DNA from: Kaistia defluvii
GTDB lineage: Bacteria > Pseudomonadota > Alphaproteobacteria > Rhizobiales > Kaistiaceae
Length of the DNA stretch: 64,000 bases
Direction: 5' to 3'
Assembly: GCF_026343955.1 (NCBI RefSeq)
Contig: NZ_JAPKNI010000003.1
Location: 434,001 to 498,000, forward strand
In this document: one piece after another, positions 7,632-15,932 of the stretch
Layout of the letters: the number at the start of each line of letters is the position of its first letter
Numbering within the stretch: position 1 is the first letter of the stretch
Notes under the pieces: generated by a model
What the model was told of the DNA's origin: nothing
Databases searched by the model: none
The model's input: only the letters and a program-made list of their open reading frames with translations
Translations under genes and position numbers: made by a program

Positions 7632-10139
7632 CTATCCCAGACCCGCCTCGCGCGCCGAATAGGCGCGCATGGCCTTTTGCGTGCGCCTCAGCTCCGCCTT
7701 GGCCTGCCGCGTGAATTCCGCCGCGCCCGCGCGCAGTTCATCGCCGCGCAGCTTGCGCCAGGGAGCGCAGATGGCGCCAAGCGCCACCGCGCCCATATTG
7801 GCAGAACTGCTCTGCAGCGCATGATCATCGCTGCGGAACGCCTCCAGATCGCCGCGGCTGGCGCTCTGGATCAGCCTGTCCAGCATGATCTCGGCATCCG
7901 CCAGATAATCCTCCATCAGCTCGACCACGAATTCCGCGTTGCCGAGCCGCTGCAAGCGCTCGATCGCCCGATCGTCCAGGCTGGGCAAGACGGCATTGCG
8001 CACCAGAGTGAGCCGGGGTTCCGCGCGGACGGCCTTGTCCGGCCCGTCGCCGGTGATCCGGTCGATGGCGGCGAGCAGCGCCGAAGGCTCGACCGGCTTG
8101 ATCAGGCAGTCGTCCATGCCGGCATCGCGCCAGCGGCTGTCGTTCATCGCGGTCGCATCGGCGGTCAACCCGACGATGGGCAGCCGCCGGTCGCCGGTCG
8201 CCATGACCCGGTAGAGCTTGGTCGCCTCCAGCCCGTCCGTATCGGGCATGTTGAAGTCCATCAGCACGATGTCGATCTGGTCCGCCTTCTCCTCCAGCAG
8301 GTCGAGTGCCTGGTCGCCGGTCTCGGCCAGCAGGACGGAATGGCCCGCCGCCTCGAGGATGCGGGAGAAGACGCGTTGATTGATGCGGTTGTCGTCCGCC
8401 AGAAGAATGCGGCGCGGACGGCTCGGCCGGATCGGGCGCGGCGTCGCGGCGGCGACTTCCGCCGGCGCCGGCGCGTTCAGACGGCTGGCGACCATCAGGG
8501 CGCGGCGCAGCTCGGTCGGTGTGGGCCGCTCCGACAGCAGGCTCGAGCAGCGCTGCCGGGTCGCCAGCGGCGGCAACCCCGGCGGCACCCATGGCTGGAT
8601 CAGCACGCCCTTCGAGGACCCCGTCACGCCGGTATTAGGCAGGGGCAAATTCTTGCTGTCCGGCTCGAACAGCAGACGGATCGCATTGGCCGCCTCGGGC
8701 GGAAACATCCGAGCCGGTCCCTGGCGCGGATCCGCCAGGATCGGCGTCACGCCGAGCGAGGACAGCGTGCCGATCAGGTCCTGCAGGGGCGCAGCGTCCC
8801 GGCAGACCAGCACGACGCCGCGCTCCCGCCACGGTTCTTCCGCTGACAGGCCCTCATCGACCGGCGTCGCCGCGACGATGTCGAAGCGGAAGGTGCTCCC
8901 CTCGCCCAGGGCACTTTCGACCGAGATCGAACCGCCCAGCAATTCCACCAGTCGCCGTGCGATCGCCAGCCCGAGCCCCGTGCCGCCGAACCGGTTCATG
9001 ATGCTGGCATTGGCCTGGGTGAAATCCTCGAAGATCCGGTCCTGGTCCTTCGGCGCGATGCCGATGCCGGTATCCGTTACCTCCATCGTCAGCCGGAAAC
9101 GGCCGTCCTCTTCCGGCTGGCCGTCGACGGCGATGGTCACGCCCCCCTCGCGGGTGAACTTCACGGCGTTGCCGACCAGATTGACGAGGATCTCGTGCAG
9201 GTGCTGGCGGCTGCCGAACAGCCGCAGCGGGGTGCGCGGCGTGACATAGATGTCGAAGGTCAGGCCGCGCTCGCGCACTTGCGCCTCGACCAGGCGGCGC
9301 GCATCGACGAGCAGGGCGATCAGGTCGATCTCGCCATTCGATACCGGCATCCGGCCGGCCTCGATGCGCGACAGGTCGAGCAGGCTGTTGATCAGCGACT
9401 GCAGCGAGCGGGTCGCGACATCGACGGTCTCGACCATGTCGCGCTGTTCGGCGACGAGCGGGCTGGCCCGCAGCAAACCCGTCATGCCGACAATGGCGGT
9501 GAGCGGGGTACGCAGTTCATGGCTGACGCTGGCGAGGAACAGGCTCTTGGCCTGGCTCGCCTCCTCGGCCGCCTGGGTCGCCAGCGACAGCTTGCGGATC
9601 AGCGTGCCGGCATAGGCCGGAAGGATGACCAGGCCGGCCAGAAGACCGACCGAAAGGTGCCAGCGCTGCGCCCAGAACGGGGTGGTCAGAACCACCACGC
9701 CGAAACAAAGGGTTGCAACGGGAATGGCGGTCGCGAGCGCGGACAGGCCGAAGCGGAAGCCATTGCCGAAGATGACCCAGAGATAGATGGGAAAGAACAG
9801 CGCCGCGACTTCGCCGCCCAGATGCAATTGCCAGGAGAGGAAGCCGCAATCCATCACTAGCGCGAAGAAGCGCCGCGCGCGCGACACGCCGGGATAGAGC
9901 AGGATGTGGCCGAGCACGCCCAGGGCGAGCGGGATGTAGAGCGCCATGACATCGAGCGCGTAGCCGATGTCGTCGCTGCTCCGGTTCACCAGCAGAACAA
10001 TGACGATGATGGTGGCGAAGACGAGCCGGTTGTAGCTCATCTCATGCTCGCTGTCGGGCCGGTTCCGCAGCCGCGCAGCCATCCAGCGAAGGGGGAGAGT
10101 GAGCGCCTGAACGACTCTATCCGGCGCGCGCATGCTCAT
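7632..10139 (-). CDS. rpfC: RpfC-like hybrid sensor kinase (5TM-HisKA-HATPase-REC-Hpt)
   Basis: The 835-residue protein opens with a juxtamembrane segment containing RPDSEHE and about five transmembrane helices (residues 38-182), including WVIFGNGFRFG, a pattern I recognise from RpfC, the DSF receptor. HisKA follows with H207 in SVSHELRTPL, then HATPase_c with a GTGLGLAIARR G-box. A REC domain near residues 590-715 has its Asp in VLMDFNMPDTDG. A C-terminal Hpt domain carries the phospho-His in DDHALQSSSANMG. I placed the start at 10139 because AGGAGG lies 9 bp upstream; a longer start at 10181 is possible. It overlaps the end of the upstream GGDEF-EAL gene by 23 bp, so the two are translationally coupled. 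Confidence 0.88.
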   Translation of the reverse strand: MSMRAPDRVVQALTLPLRWMAARLRNRPDSEHEMSYNRLVFATIIVIVLLVNRSSDDIGYALDVMALYIPLALGVLGHILLYPGVSRARRFFALVMDCGFLSWQLHLGGEVAALFFPIYLWVIFGNGFRFGLSALATAIPVATLCFGVVVLTTPFWAQRWHLSVGLLAGLVILPAYAGTLIRKLSLATQAAEEASQAKSLFLASVSHELRTPLTAIVGMTGLLRASPLVAEQRDMVETVDVATRSLQSLINSLLDLSRIEAGRMPVSNGEIDLIALLVDARRLVEAQVRERGLTFDIYVTPRTPLRLFGSRQHLHEILVNLVGNAVKFTREGGVTIAVDGQPEEDGRFRLTMEVTDTGIGIAPKDQDRIFEDFTQANASIMNRFGGTGLGLAIARRLVELLGGSISVESALGEGSTFRFDIVAATPVDEGLSAEEPWRERGVVLVCRDAAPLQDLIGTLSSLGVTPILADPRQGPARMFPPEAANAIRLLFEPDSKNLPLPNTGVTGSSKGVLIQPWVPPGLPPLATRQRCSSLLSERPTPTELRRALMVASRLNAPAPAEVAAATPRPIRPSRPRRILLADDNRINQRVFSRILEAAGHSVLLAETGDQALDLLEEKADQIDIVLMDFNMPDTDGLEATKLYRVMATGDRRLPIVGLTADATAMNDSRWRDAGMDDCLIKPVEPSALLAAIDRITGDGPDKAVRAEPRLTLVRNAVLPSLDDRAIERLQRLGNAEFVVELMEDYLADAEIMLDRLIQSASRGDLEAFRSDDHALQSSSANMGAVALGAICAPWRKLRGDELRAGAAEFTRQAKAELRRTQKAMRAYSAREAGLG

Positions 10140-12303
10140 TCTCCGTCGCCTCCTGCGAGGGTCCGGGGGCCGTCTGGCCATGCTGCATCACCCAGGTGAC
10201 GAAAGCATCGGCCGGAATCGGTCCGCTGAAATGGTATCCCTGTACTTCGTCGCATCCTTCAAGCCGCAGAAGCTGCAATTGAGCCTCGGTTTCGACGCCC
10301 TCGGCAAGCACCTGCAGATGCAGGATATGCCCGAGATCGATGATGGTGCGCACGATCGCGAGCGCGCTCGGATCGCTGCCGAGATCCTGGACGAAGGAGC
10401 GGTCGATCTTCAGGCGATGCAGCGGGAAGCTGCGCAGATAGCTCAGCGACGAATAGCCGGTGCCGAAATCATCGACGGAGAGCGTGACGCCGAGCGACCG
10501 CAGCACATGCATCTGCTTGACGATATGCTCGTCATGGCCGAGCAGGATGCCTTCGGTCAGCTCCAGCTCCAGCAGCGTCGGCCGCATGCCACTCGCCCGC
10601 AACGCATCCTTGACCAGGGTTTCGACGCCCTGGCGGCGGAACTGGATCGGCGACATGTTGACGGCGATACGCAAATCGCCGAGCCCTTCCGCCTCCCAGA
10701 CCGCCCCCTGGCGGCAAGCCTCGTTCAGAACCCACTCATTGATCGGCAGGATGAGGCCGGTTTCCTCGGCAAGGCCCAGGAAAGCTCCTGGCGCGAGCAG
10801 GCCACGCTCGGGATGCCGCCAGCGCAGCAGCGCCTCGGCGCCGACGACCTTGCCATAGCGAAGGTCGATCTGCGGCTGGTAGAACAGGACGAATTCCCGG
10901 CGCGACAGCGCGCCGCGCAACTCGGTCTCGAGATGCGCCGTCTGGCTGGCGCGCGGCCGCATGTCCGCCGCGAAGAACCGCCATGTGCCGCCGCCCAGCG
11001 ACTTGGCCAGATACATGGCCTGGTCCGAATTCTTCAGGAGCTCGTCCGGATCGGTCCCGTCCAGCGGCGCCAGGGTGACACCGATGCTGGCGCCGATATT
11101 GAGCGCGAGCGGACTGTCCTCCTTGCTGTTGAGCAGGTCGAGGATCGACTGGGCCAGCCGGCCGGCATCCTCCGGCCCGTCAATGCCGGGCTGAAGGATC
11201 GCGAATTCGTCGCCGCCAAGTCGAGCGACCGTGTGCCCCTCGTCGACCAGCGCGGACAGCGCCGCCGCGACACGCTGCAACAGTTCGTCGCCGCTGTGAT
11301 GGCCATGCGCGTCGTTGACCGCCTTGAAGCGATCCAGATCGATGAAGTGCAGGGCAAAGATCTGGTCGCCGCGCCGGCCGCGCGCCAGTTCGCGCCGCAG
11401 CCGGTCCCGCAGCATCAATCGGTTGGGCAGTCCGGTCAGCGCGTCATGATTGGCGATATGCAGCAGCCGGCGCTCGGCATGGCGCTGCTCCGTGATGTCG
11501 ATCGAGGTTGAAAGCACGCTCGCGATCTCGCCCGAACTGTCATAGAGCGGCGCCTTGCTGGTCAGGTAGATGCGCGGCTCGCCGTCGGGCGACAGCACTT
11601 CCTCCTGGCGCGGGGAGATGGCGCGGCCCGTCTTGAGCACGAGTTGGTCGAGCCGCCGGCTGATGTGAGCCCGGTCCTCGCCCAGCAGCGCCTCGATCGG
11701 TTTTCCCACGAGATCGCCAGGCGCCTTGCCGAAAAAGGCGGCCTGATGCGCATTGACGAAGACGCAGCGACCGTCCCGGTCCGTGGCGTTGATCATCGCC
11801 GGCACGGTGTCGATGACCTGGGCCAGCGCCTCGCGGCTTTCGCGCAGCAGCCGCTCCTTCGCGTTCAGGCTGATCTCCAGCAGGTCGGCGCGCTTTGAGA
11901 TCACGAGCTGCTGGCTCCGCAGCTTGAGCAGGTTCTTGGCCCGGGCGAGAAATTCGACATGGTCGACCGGGCTGAGCAGAAAGTCCGTCGCTCCCGCCTC
12001 CAGCGCCTCGACCCGGAACTGCTGGTCGCTATAGGCGGTGATGACGATGATCGGCACATCCCAGTTGCGCACGTCGGCGCGGACGGCTGCGGTCAGGTCG
12101 GCGCCCGACATCGTCGGCATCTTGTAGTCGGTGATGATCAGATCGGCGGTGTTCTCCGCCAGCCATTCGAGAGCCTTCCGCGGATTTCCGAAGGTGCGGA
12201 TATCCAGCTCGGTATCCAGCTGACGCGCCAGCTTCGAATAGATGCGCTGATTGGTCGAACTATCGTCGACGATGAGGATCTTGGGCATCAGTGCTGGCGC
12301 CAT
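10117..12303 (-). CDS. Response regulator with PAS, GGDEF and EAL domains (c-di-GMP turnover)
   Basis: This protein of about 728 residues begins with a receiver domain (acidic pair in ILIVDDSSTNQR, phospho-acceptor D59 in IITDYKMPTMSG). A helical linker leads to a PAS domain near residues 175-285. An intact diguanylate cyclase site RLGGDEF and a phosphodiesterase domain with EALLRWRHP and DDFGTGYSS follow, so both catalytic activities look possible. It sits upstream of and overlaps the rpfC-like gene. In classical Rpf systems RpfC signals to RpfG, a REC-HD-GYP phosphodiesterase; this gene occupies that place with a different output domain. The start is uncertain between 12303, 12288 and 12396. 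Confidence 0.9.
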   Translation of the reverse strand: MAPALMPKILIVDDSSTNQRIYSKLARQLDTELDIRTFGNPRKALEWLAENTADLIITDYKMPTMSGADLTAAVRADVRNWDVPIIVITAYSDQQFRVEALEAGATDFLLSPVDHVEFLARAKNLLKLRSQQLVISKRADLLEISLNAKERLLRESREALAQVIDTVPAMINATDRDGRCVFVNAHQAAFFGKAPGDLVGKPIEALLGEDRAHISRRLDQLVLKTGRAISPRQEEVLSPDGEPRIYLTSKAPLYDSSGEIASVLSTSIDITEQRHAERRLLHIANHDALTGLPNRLMLRDRLRRELARGRRGDQIFALHFIDLDRFKAVNDAHGHHSGDELLQRVAAALSALVDEGHTVARLGGDEFAILQPGIDGPEDAGRLAQSILDLLNSKEDSPLALNIGASIGVTLAPLDGTDPDELLKNSDQAMYLAKSLGGGTWRFFAADMRPRASQTAHLETELRGALSRREFVLFYQPQIDLRYGKVVGAEALLRWRHPERGLLAPGAFLGLAEETGLILPINEWVLNEACRQGAVWEAEGLGDLRIAVNMSPIQFRRQGVETLVKDALRASGMRPTLLELELTEGILLGHDEHIVKQMHVLRSLGVTLSVDDFGTGYSSLSYLRSFPLHRLKIDRSFVQDLGSDPSALAIVRTIIDLGHILHLQVLAEGVETEAQLQLLRLEGCDEVQGYHFSGPIPADAFVTWVMQHGQTAPGPSQEATENEHARAG

Positions 12304-12628
12304 GGACACACAAAAAGCCTCTTGCGATAGCGTTGGCACGCTGAACTGGGATGACCGTATAGCATTGAAAGTTGCTTGGAAGCGGCCAGAGGGCATCGGG
12401 TCGAGCTTGATTCATTTGTTTACGCTGCCCCACTGACAAGTGGTAGCGCAGGCTGGACGATCCGGCCAACTTTCATCGCTTCGCCGGCTCGTCGGGCCAC
12501 GACACGGCCATGCCCAAAACATGTGGACAAGAGTCAGCCGACGCGCGCGCTCCGGCCGGAAGGCGCTCTACCCTCTAAGGGAACCGTGCCCGTCCCGATC
12601 CCATTGCCCTCGCATAAAGGAAAAAGCC
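12304..12628. other. Intergenic region between divergent genes
   Basis: No credible coding potential was seen. It holds a 14-base palindrome at 12430-12443 (CCACT-GACA-AGTGG) that could be an operator for either gene. A TTGCGATAG segment lies nearer the GGDEF-EAL gene, but I could not define a convincing promoter. The 20 bases before the gene at 12629 include AAAGGAAAAAG as its ribosome binding site. Confidence 0.4.
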
Positions 12629-13189
12629 ATGACAGCGACCGCCTGGCACGCCGATCCCTTGGTATGGGGAACCGGCCCGCGTCGGTTCGAGGTGTTTCTC
12701 GAACCCACCTGCCCCTATTCGGTTCGAACCTTCAACAAGCTCGACGCTCTTCTCGCGGAGGCCGGGGAAGACAGGATCACCATCGCCATCCGCCTGCAGT
12801 CACAGCCCTGGCATCTCTATTCCGGCGTGATCGTCCGCTGCATCCTCGCGGCGTCGACGCTGGCGGGCGGCAAGGAAACGGCCCGGAAGGTCATGGCCGC
12901 CGTCGCCGCGCATCGCGAGGAATTCGAATTCACGCATCATGCCGGCGGACCCAACATGGACGTCACGCCGAACCAGATCATCGAGCGGCTGGAAGGCTAT
13001 AGCGGCGTCGCGCTTCAGGAGGCGTTCGCCCTCCACACGCTCGACCGCGAGATCAAGTGGCACTGCAAATATGCCCGCCAGAACGGCATCCATGTCTCGC
13101 CGACCTTCATGATCGACGGACTGATCCAGCCCGACCTGAGCAGCGGCGACGAGGTATCGGCCTGGGTGTCGCGCCTGGTACCCGGCTGA
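12629..13189 (+). CDS. DsbA-like thioredoxin-fold protein with single-cysteine CPYS site
   Basis: The 186-residue protein has a thioredoxin-fold N-terminus RFEVFLEPTCPYSVRTF in which the usual CxxC is CPYS (C28, S31), so it cannot form an active-site disulfide. The helical insertion and a cis-Pro loop VSPTFMIDG near residues 150-158 match the DsbA/2-hydroxychromene isomerase superfamily. No signal peptide is visible, so it is probably cytosolic. A monothiol site suggests a glutathione-dependent or reductase role over disulfide formation, but substrate and partner are unknown. It is preceded by AAAGGAAAAAG and ends at a strong terminator, so it is monocistronic. Confidence 0.75.
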   Translation: MTATAWHADPLVWGTGPRRFEVFLEPTCPYSVRTFNKLDALLAEAGEDRITIAIRLQSQPWHLYSGVIVRCILAASTLAGGKETARKVMAAVAAHREEFEFTHHAGGPNMDVTPNQIIERLEGYSGVALQEAFALHTLDREIKWHCKYARQNGIHVSPTFMIDGLIQPDLSSGDEVSAWVSRLVPG

Positions 13190-13198
13190 TCCGCAATC

Positions 13199-13227
13199 CC
13201 GACCCCGGCGTCGCCGGGGTCGGTTTT
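13199..13227 (+). terminator. Rho-independent terminator
   Basis: Eleven-base perfect arms (13199-13209 and 13213-13223, CCGACCCCGGC with its complement) and a 3-base loop are followed by TTTT at 13224-13227. It lies 10 bp after the stop of the CPYS protein and faces the convergent small acidic gene. Confidence 0.85.
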
Positions 13228-13234
13228 GAATGGG

Positions 13235-13492
13235 CTAGAGAACGTCCAGCGAGAGCTCGTCGGAGAGCGCCTCTTCCTTCTGTTCGTCGGTCAGCGTGAT
13301 CTCTTCGGAGACGCCGGCCTCGTCCTTCACCTCGAAGGTGTCGGGCAGTTCGTCGTTCAGCGACCAGTAGGCGAGCATGGCCGCCTCGGTCCGGTTGCTG
13401 GCGATCACGTCCACGGTGATCGTCACCTGGAAATGGTCGCCTTCGAAATCCTCGAACTCCGGGTCGAGTTCGGCTTCGGTCTTATCGGACAT
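13235..13492 (-). CDS. Small acidic hypothetical protein
   Basis: The 85-residue protein begins MSDKTEAELD and is strongly acidic. About residues 20-50 form a mixed beta/alpha stretch (HFQVTITVDVIASNRTEAAML), followed by an acidic tail. No signal peptide, membrane segment or known motif was recognised. The ATG at 13492 is chosen because the 18 codons ahead of it (from 13546) are basic and unlike the rest. It converges with the CPYS protein. Function unknown; a low-complexity acidic tail is compatible with a protein-binding or chaperone-like role, but nothing supports that directly. Confidence 0.65.
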   Translation of the reverse strand: MSDKTEAELDPEFEDFEGDHFQVTITVDVIASNRTEAAMLAYWSLNDELPDTFEVKDEAGVSEEITLTDEQKEEALSDELSLDVL

Positions 13493-13683
13493 CGTTCTTC
13501 TCCGCAGATTTCCGGTCAAGGTGGCCCTACTTGCGCGCTGCCTCACAGCCGGTCAAGCCGCAACGCGGCCGCCCGGCTCGATGCGTGGAGATCGTGAGGC
13601 ACCGGGCTATCGGCCTTTGCAGTCCGCCCGACCTCCGTGCTTCACTGGCAAGGATTCGAAACTCCATAGCAGGAACCACCGTC

Positions 13684-14250
13684 GTGACCCGTGTCGATCA
13701 TAGCCCCTACCATACGGCGCTCGAGGAACTTGGCACCGTATTCAGTCGATTGGATGACGGGAAGGTCGATGAACTGATCGATGCCATCGCCAAGGCGAAG
13801 AGCACGGTCGTGTTCGGCGGGGGCCGCGAGCGCCTGCAGATCATGGGCTTTGCGATGCGCCTCTACCATATGGGCGTGCCGGTCGCGGTGGAAGGCGACA
13901 TGACCACGCCGCCGGTCGGCCCCGGCGACCTGTTCCTGGTCACGGTCGGGCCCGGAGAAATCTCCACCGCCCTGGCGCTGATCGGCGTCGCGCGCAGCGC
14001 CGGCGCGACCGTCGCGGTGATCACGGCACAGCCGGGCGGCAAGGCGCCCGCCATGGCCGACCTGGTCCTGCACCTGCCGGCTCAGACCATGGCCGACGAC
14101 CAGGGCGAAGCCCGCAGTTCGATCCTGCCGATGGGCTCGCTGTATGAAGGCGCGCTGTTCGTGCTTTTCGAGGTCATGATCCTGAAGCTGCGCGAGCGCC
14201 TGCAGACGACGCCAGAAGCGATGCGGGCACGGCACACCAATCTGGAATAG
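13684..14250 (+). CDS. SIS-domain sugar isomerase (6-phospho-3-hexuloisomerase-like)
   Basis: The 188-residue single SIS domain has the size and layout of 6-phospho-3-hexuloisomerase (HxlB) and the related SgbU/YckF proteins. STVVFGGGRERLQIMGFAMRLYHMG forms the first strand and phosphosugar loop, LFLVTVGPGE the second, and LPMGSLYEGALFVLFE the C-terminal helix. The GTG start at 13684 is chosen because AGGA lies about 8 bp upstream and the family begins shortly before the first helix. No hexulose-6-phosphate synthase gene adjoins it. It stands 431 bp upstream of the acid-sugar cassette and may or may not belong to it. Confidence 0.8.
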   Translation: MTRVDHSPYHTALEELGTVFSRLDDGKVDELIDAIAKAKSTVVFGGGRERLQIMGFAMRLYHMGVPVAVEGDMTTPPVGPGDLFLVTVGPGEISTALALIGVARSAGATVAVITAQPGGKAPAMADLVLHLPAQTMADDQGEARSSILPMGSLYEGALFVLFEVMILKLRERLQTTPEAMRARHTNLE

Positions 14251-14264
14251 ATCTCCAGACCAGC

Positions 14265-14306
14265 GATGCCAGCCTTCCGCCTCGACGGCCGAGGGAGGCT
14301 GGCATC
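14265..14306. repeat. Inverted repeat, possible terminator of SIS gene
   Basis: Perfect 11-base arms GATGCCAGCCT (14265-14275) and AGGCTGGCATC (14296-14306) enclose 20 bases that can pair further (CCTCG with CGAGG). It follows the SIS gene stop by 14 bp. It is followed by a C-run, not a T-run, so termination is possible but unproven. Confidence 0.5.
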
Positions 14307-14396
14307 CCCCAGGACGCGTCCATTCCGCCTAACGAGCCCTCGCCCATGCGGGGCCGGCGCATGTCCGCCGCGCGCTTCCCAAGGCAGCCGGACGCT

Positions 14397-14417
14397 TTCT
14401 CCCTTCTCCCTTCTCCC
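14397..14417 (+). repeat. Three tandem TTCTCCC heptamers
   Basis: Exact copies of TTCTCCC occur at 14397-14403, 14404-14410 and 14411-14417, with a degenerate fourth copy after them. This is a short polypyrimidine tandem repeat in a non-coding gap. It could vary in copy number between strains. Confidence 0.7.
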
Positions 14418-14681
14418 TTCCCCAATCCACGATCCGGCATGCCTCGACCCGCGGGCGGGACGCTCCCGGCCGCGATGCATCGCGCCAGGCATTCCAGCCG
14501 GGCTGCGCGATTTGATCATCCATGCCCTTTCGTTTTGCGCAGGATGCGCATAAATTGACGATGGTGAGCCAATCCCCGGCGCAACACCTGCCCCGTTCTG
14601 CGTGAATCGCGCAATGGAGGTCTCGACCTTGCCGCTTTCGACCAAGCCGAATATCCCCCCTTTCCGGGTGCAATCCTTTCG

Positions 14682-15932
14682 ATGACGCGCTGGCTGATCC
14701 TCGCCGATGACCTGACGGGCGCGGCCGACAGCGCCATTCCCTTCGCCAGGCGGGGACTTGCCAGCGTGGTCAGTTGGGGCATGACGGCCCCCGGCGCGCC
14801 GCGAACGGCCATCGTCTCCTACAATACCGACAGCCGGGGATTGACCGCCGAAGCCGCCGCGAAACGGCAGCATCATGCGCTCGCGACCTTCTCCGAGCCC
14901 GGGCGCGACGTCTTCAAGAAGATCGATTCGACCCTGCGGGGCCAGCCGGCCGCCGAGATCGCCGCCACCATGGCCCATATGAAGGGGCGGTTCGGCACGG
15001 CTTTCGGCCTGCTGGCGCCAGCCTTCCCGGCGACGGGCCGCACGACGCGCCACGGCCGCGTCCTCGTCAACGGTCAGCCGCTCGAACAGGCCGAAGTCTG
15101 GCAGCGCGACCACAGCTACGCCAACGCCGATCTCGCAGATGTTCTTGCCTCGGCCGGCATGGCGGCAGAGGTCGTGCCGCTTTCGACCATCCGCGCGAGC
15201 GAGAGCGAACTGCGCGCCGCCTTTGCGTTCCTCGCCGGCCAAGGCGACGTCGTGGCGATCTGCGATGCCGAGACCGAGGACGACCTGCGCCGGATCGCGG
15301 CGGCGGGCCTGCCGCTGGCGCCGGGCGCTTTCCTGATCGGCAGCGCCGGCCTCGCTTCGGCCGTGGCGGCGCTCGCGCCATCGACTCCCGCCTCCACGCC
15401 CCGCTTCGCGGCCCAGGCGCAGGGCTTCCTCATGGTCGTCGGTTCGCTGGCGGCGGCGTCGCGCCGGGGCGCCGCCAAGCTCGTCGCCAGCGGACAGGTC
15501 GTGCATGTGCCGATCTCGCCCGAGACCCTGCTGAGCGATGCTGCCGAAAGCGCCGCGATCGGCCAGGCGGTCGCAGCCCGGCTCGATGCCGGCCAGGATG
15601 TGCTGATCGAGATCCAGATGGGTGACCGGCCGGAAATGGCGCTGGGGCCCAGGCTCGCCGAGAGCCTGGCCGACGCGCTCGCGCCCGCCGCCGCCCGCAT
15701 GGGGGCCTTCGCGGCGACCGGCGGCGAGACCGCGGCGGCGCTGCTCTCCCGCTTCGGAGCCCTGGGCATCCGCCTGATCGACGAGATCGAGCCCGGCGTC
15801 GCCCTCGGCCAGGCTCTCGGCGCGCTCTCCTGTCCCGTGGTCACGAAGGCCGGCGCCTTTGGCGACGACGACAGCCTCGGCCGCATCGCCCAACGCCTTC
15901 GCGATATCCGCACCCAAGGAAATCCAGCATGA
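14682..15932 (+). CDS. Four-carbon acid sugar kinase (DUF1537, DtnK/OtnK family)
   Basis: The 416-residue protein begins WLILADDLTGAAD, the signature of the DUF1537 N-terminal domain, and carries FKKIDSTLRG near residues 83-92. The C-terminal nucleotide-binding domain has MVVGSLAAASRRG and GAFAATGGETAAALL. The family phosphorylates D-threonate, L-threonate or D-erythronate. Pairing with PdxA2 is the arrangement for 4-phospho-threonate oxidation and decarboxylation to dihydroxyacetone phosphate, so D-threonate is the best guess for the substrate. The stop overlaps the pdxA2 start as ATGA. The exact acid cannot be read from sequence. Confidence 0.88.
   Translation: MTRWLILADDLTGAADSAIPFARRGLASVVSWGMTAPGAPRTAIVSYNTDSRGLTAEAAAKRQHHALATFSEPGRDVFKKIDSTLRGQPAAEIAATMAHMKGRFGTAFGLLAPAFPATGRTTRHGRVLVNGQPLEQAEVWQRDHSYANADLADVLASAGMAAEVVPLSTIRASESELRAAFAFLAGQGDVVAICDAETEDDLRRIAAAGLPLAPGAFLIGSAGLASAVAALAPSTPASTPRFAAQAQGFLMVVGSLAAASRRGAAKLVASGQVVHVPISPETLLSDAAESAAIGQAVAARLDAGQDVLIEIQMGDRPEMALGPRLAESLADALAPAAARMGAFAATGGETAAALLSRFGALGIRLIDEIEPGVALGQALGALSCPVVTKAGAFGDDDSLGRIAQRLRDIRTQGNPA

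Larger units (their letters stand above)
14251..14681. other. Intergenic region upstream of acid-sugar cassette
   Basis: No gene was found in these 431 bases. It contains the long inverted repeat at 14265-14306, the heptamer repeat at 14397-14417, and presumably the promoter of the DUF1537-pdxA2-deoR operon. AAATTGACGATGG at 14551-14563 includes a TTGACG hexamer that could be a -35 element, without a clear -10. Confidence 0.4.
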
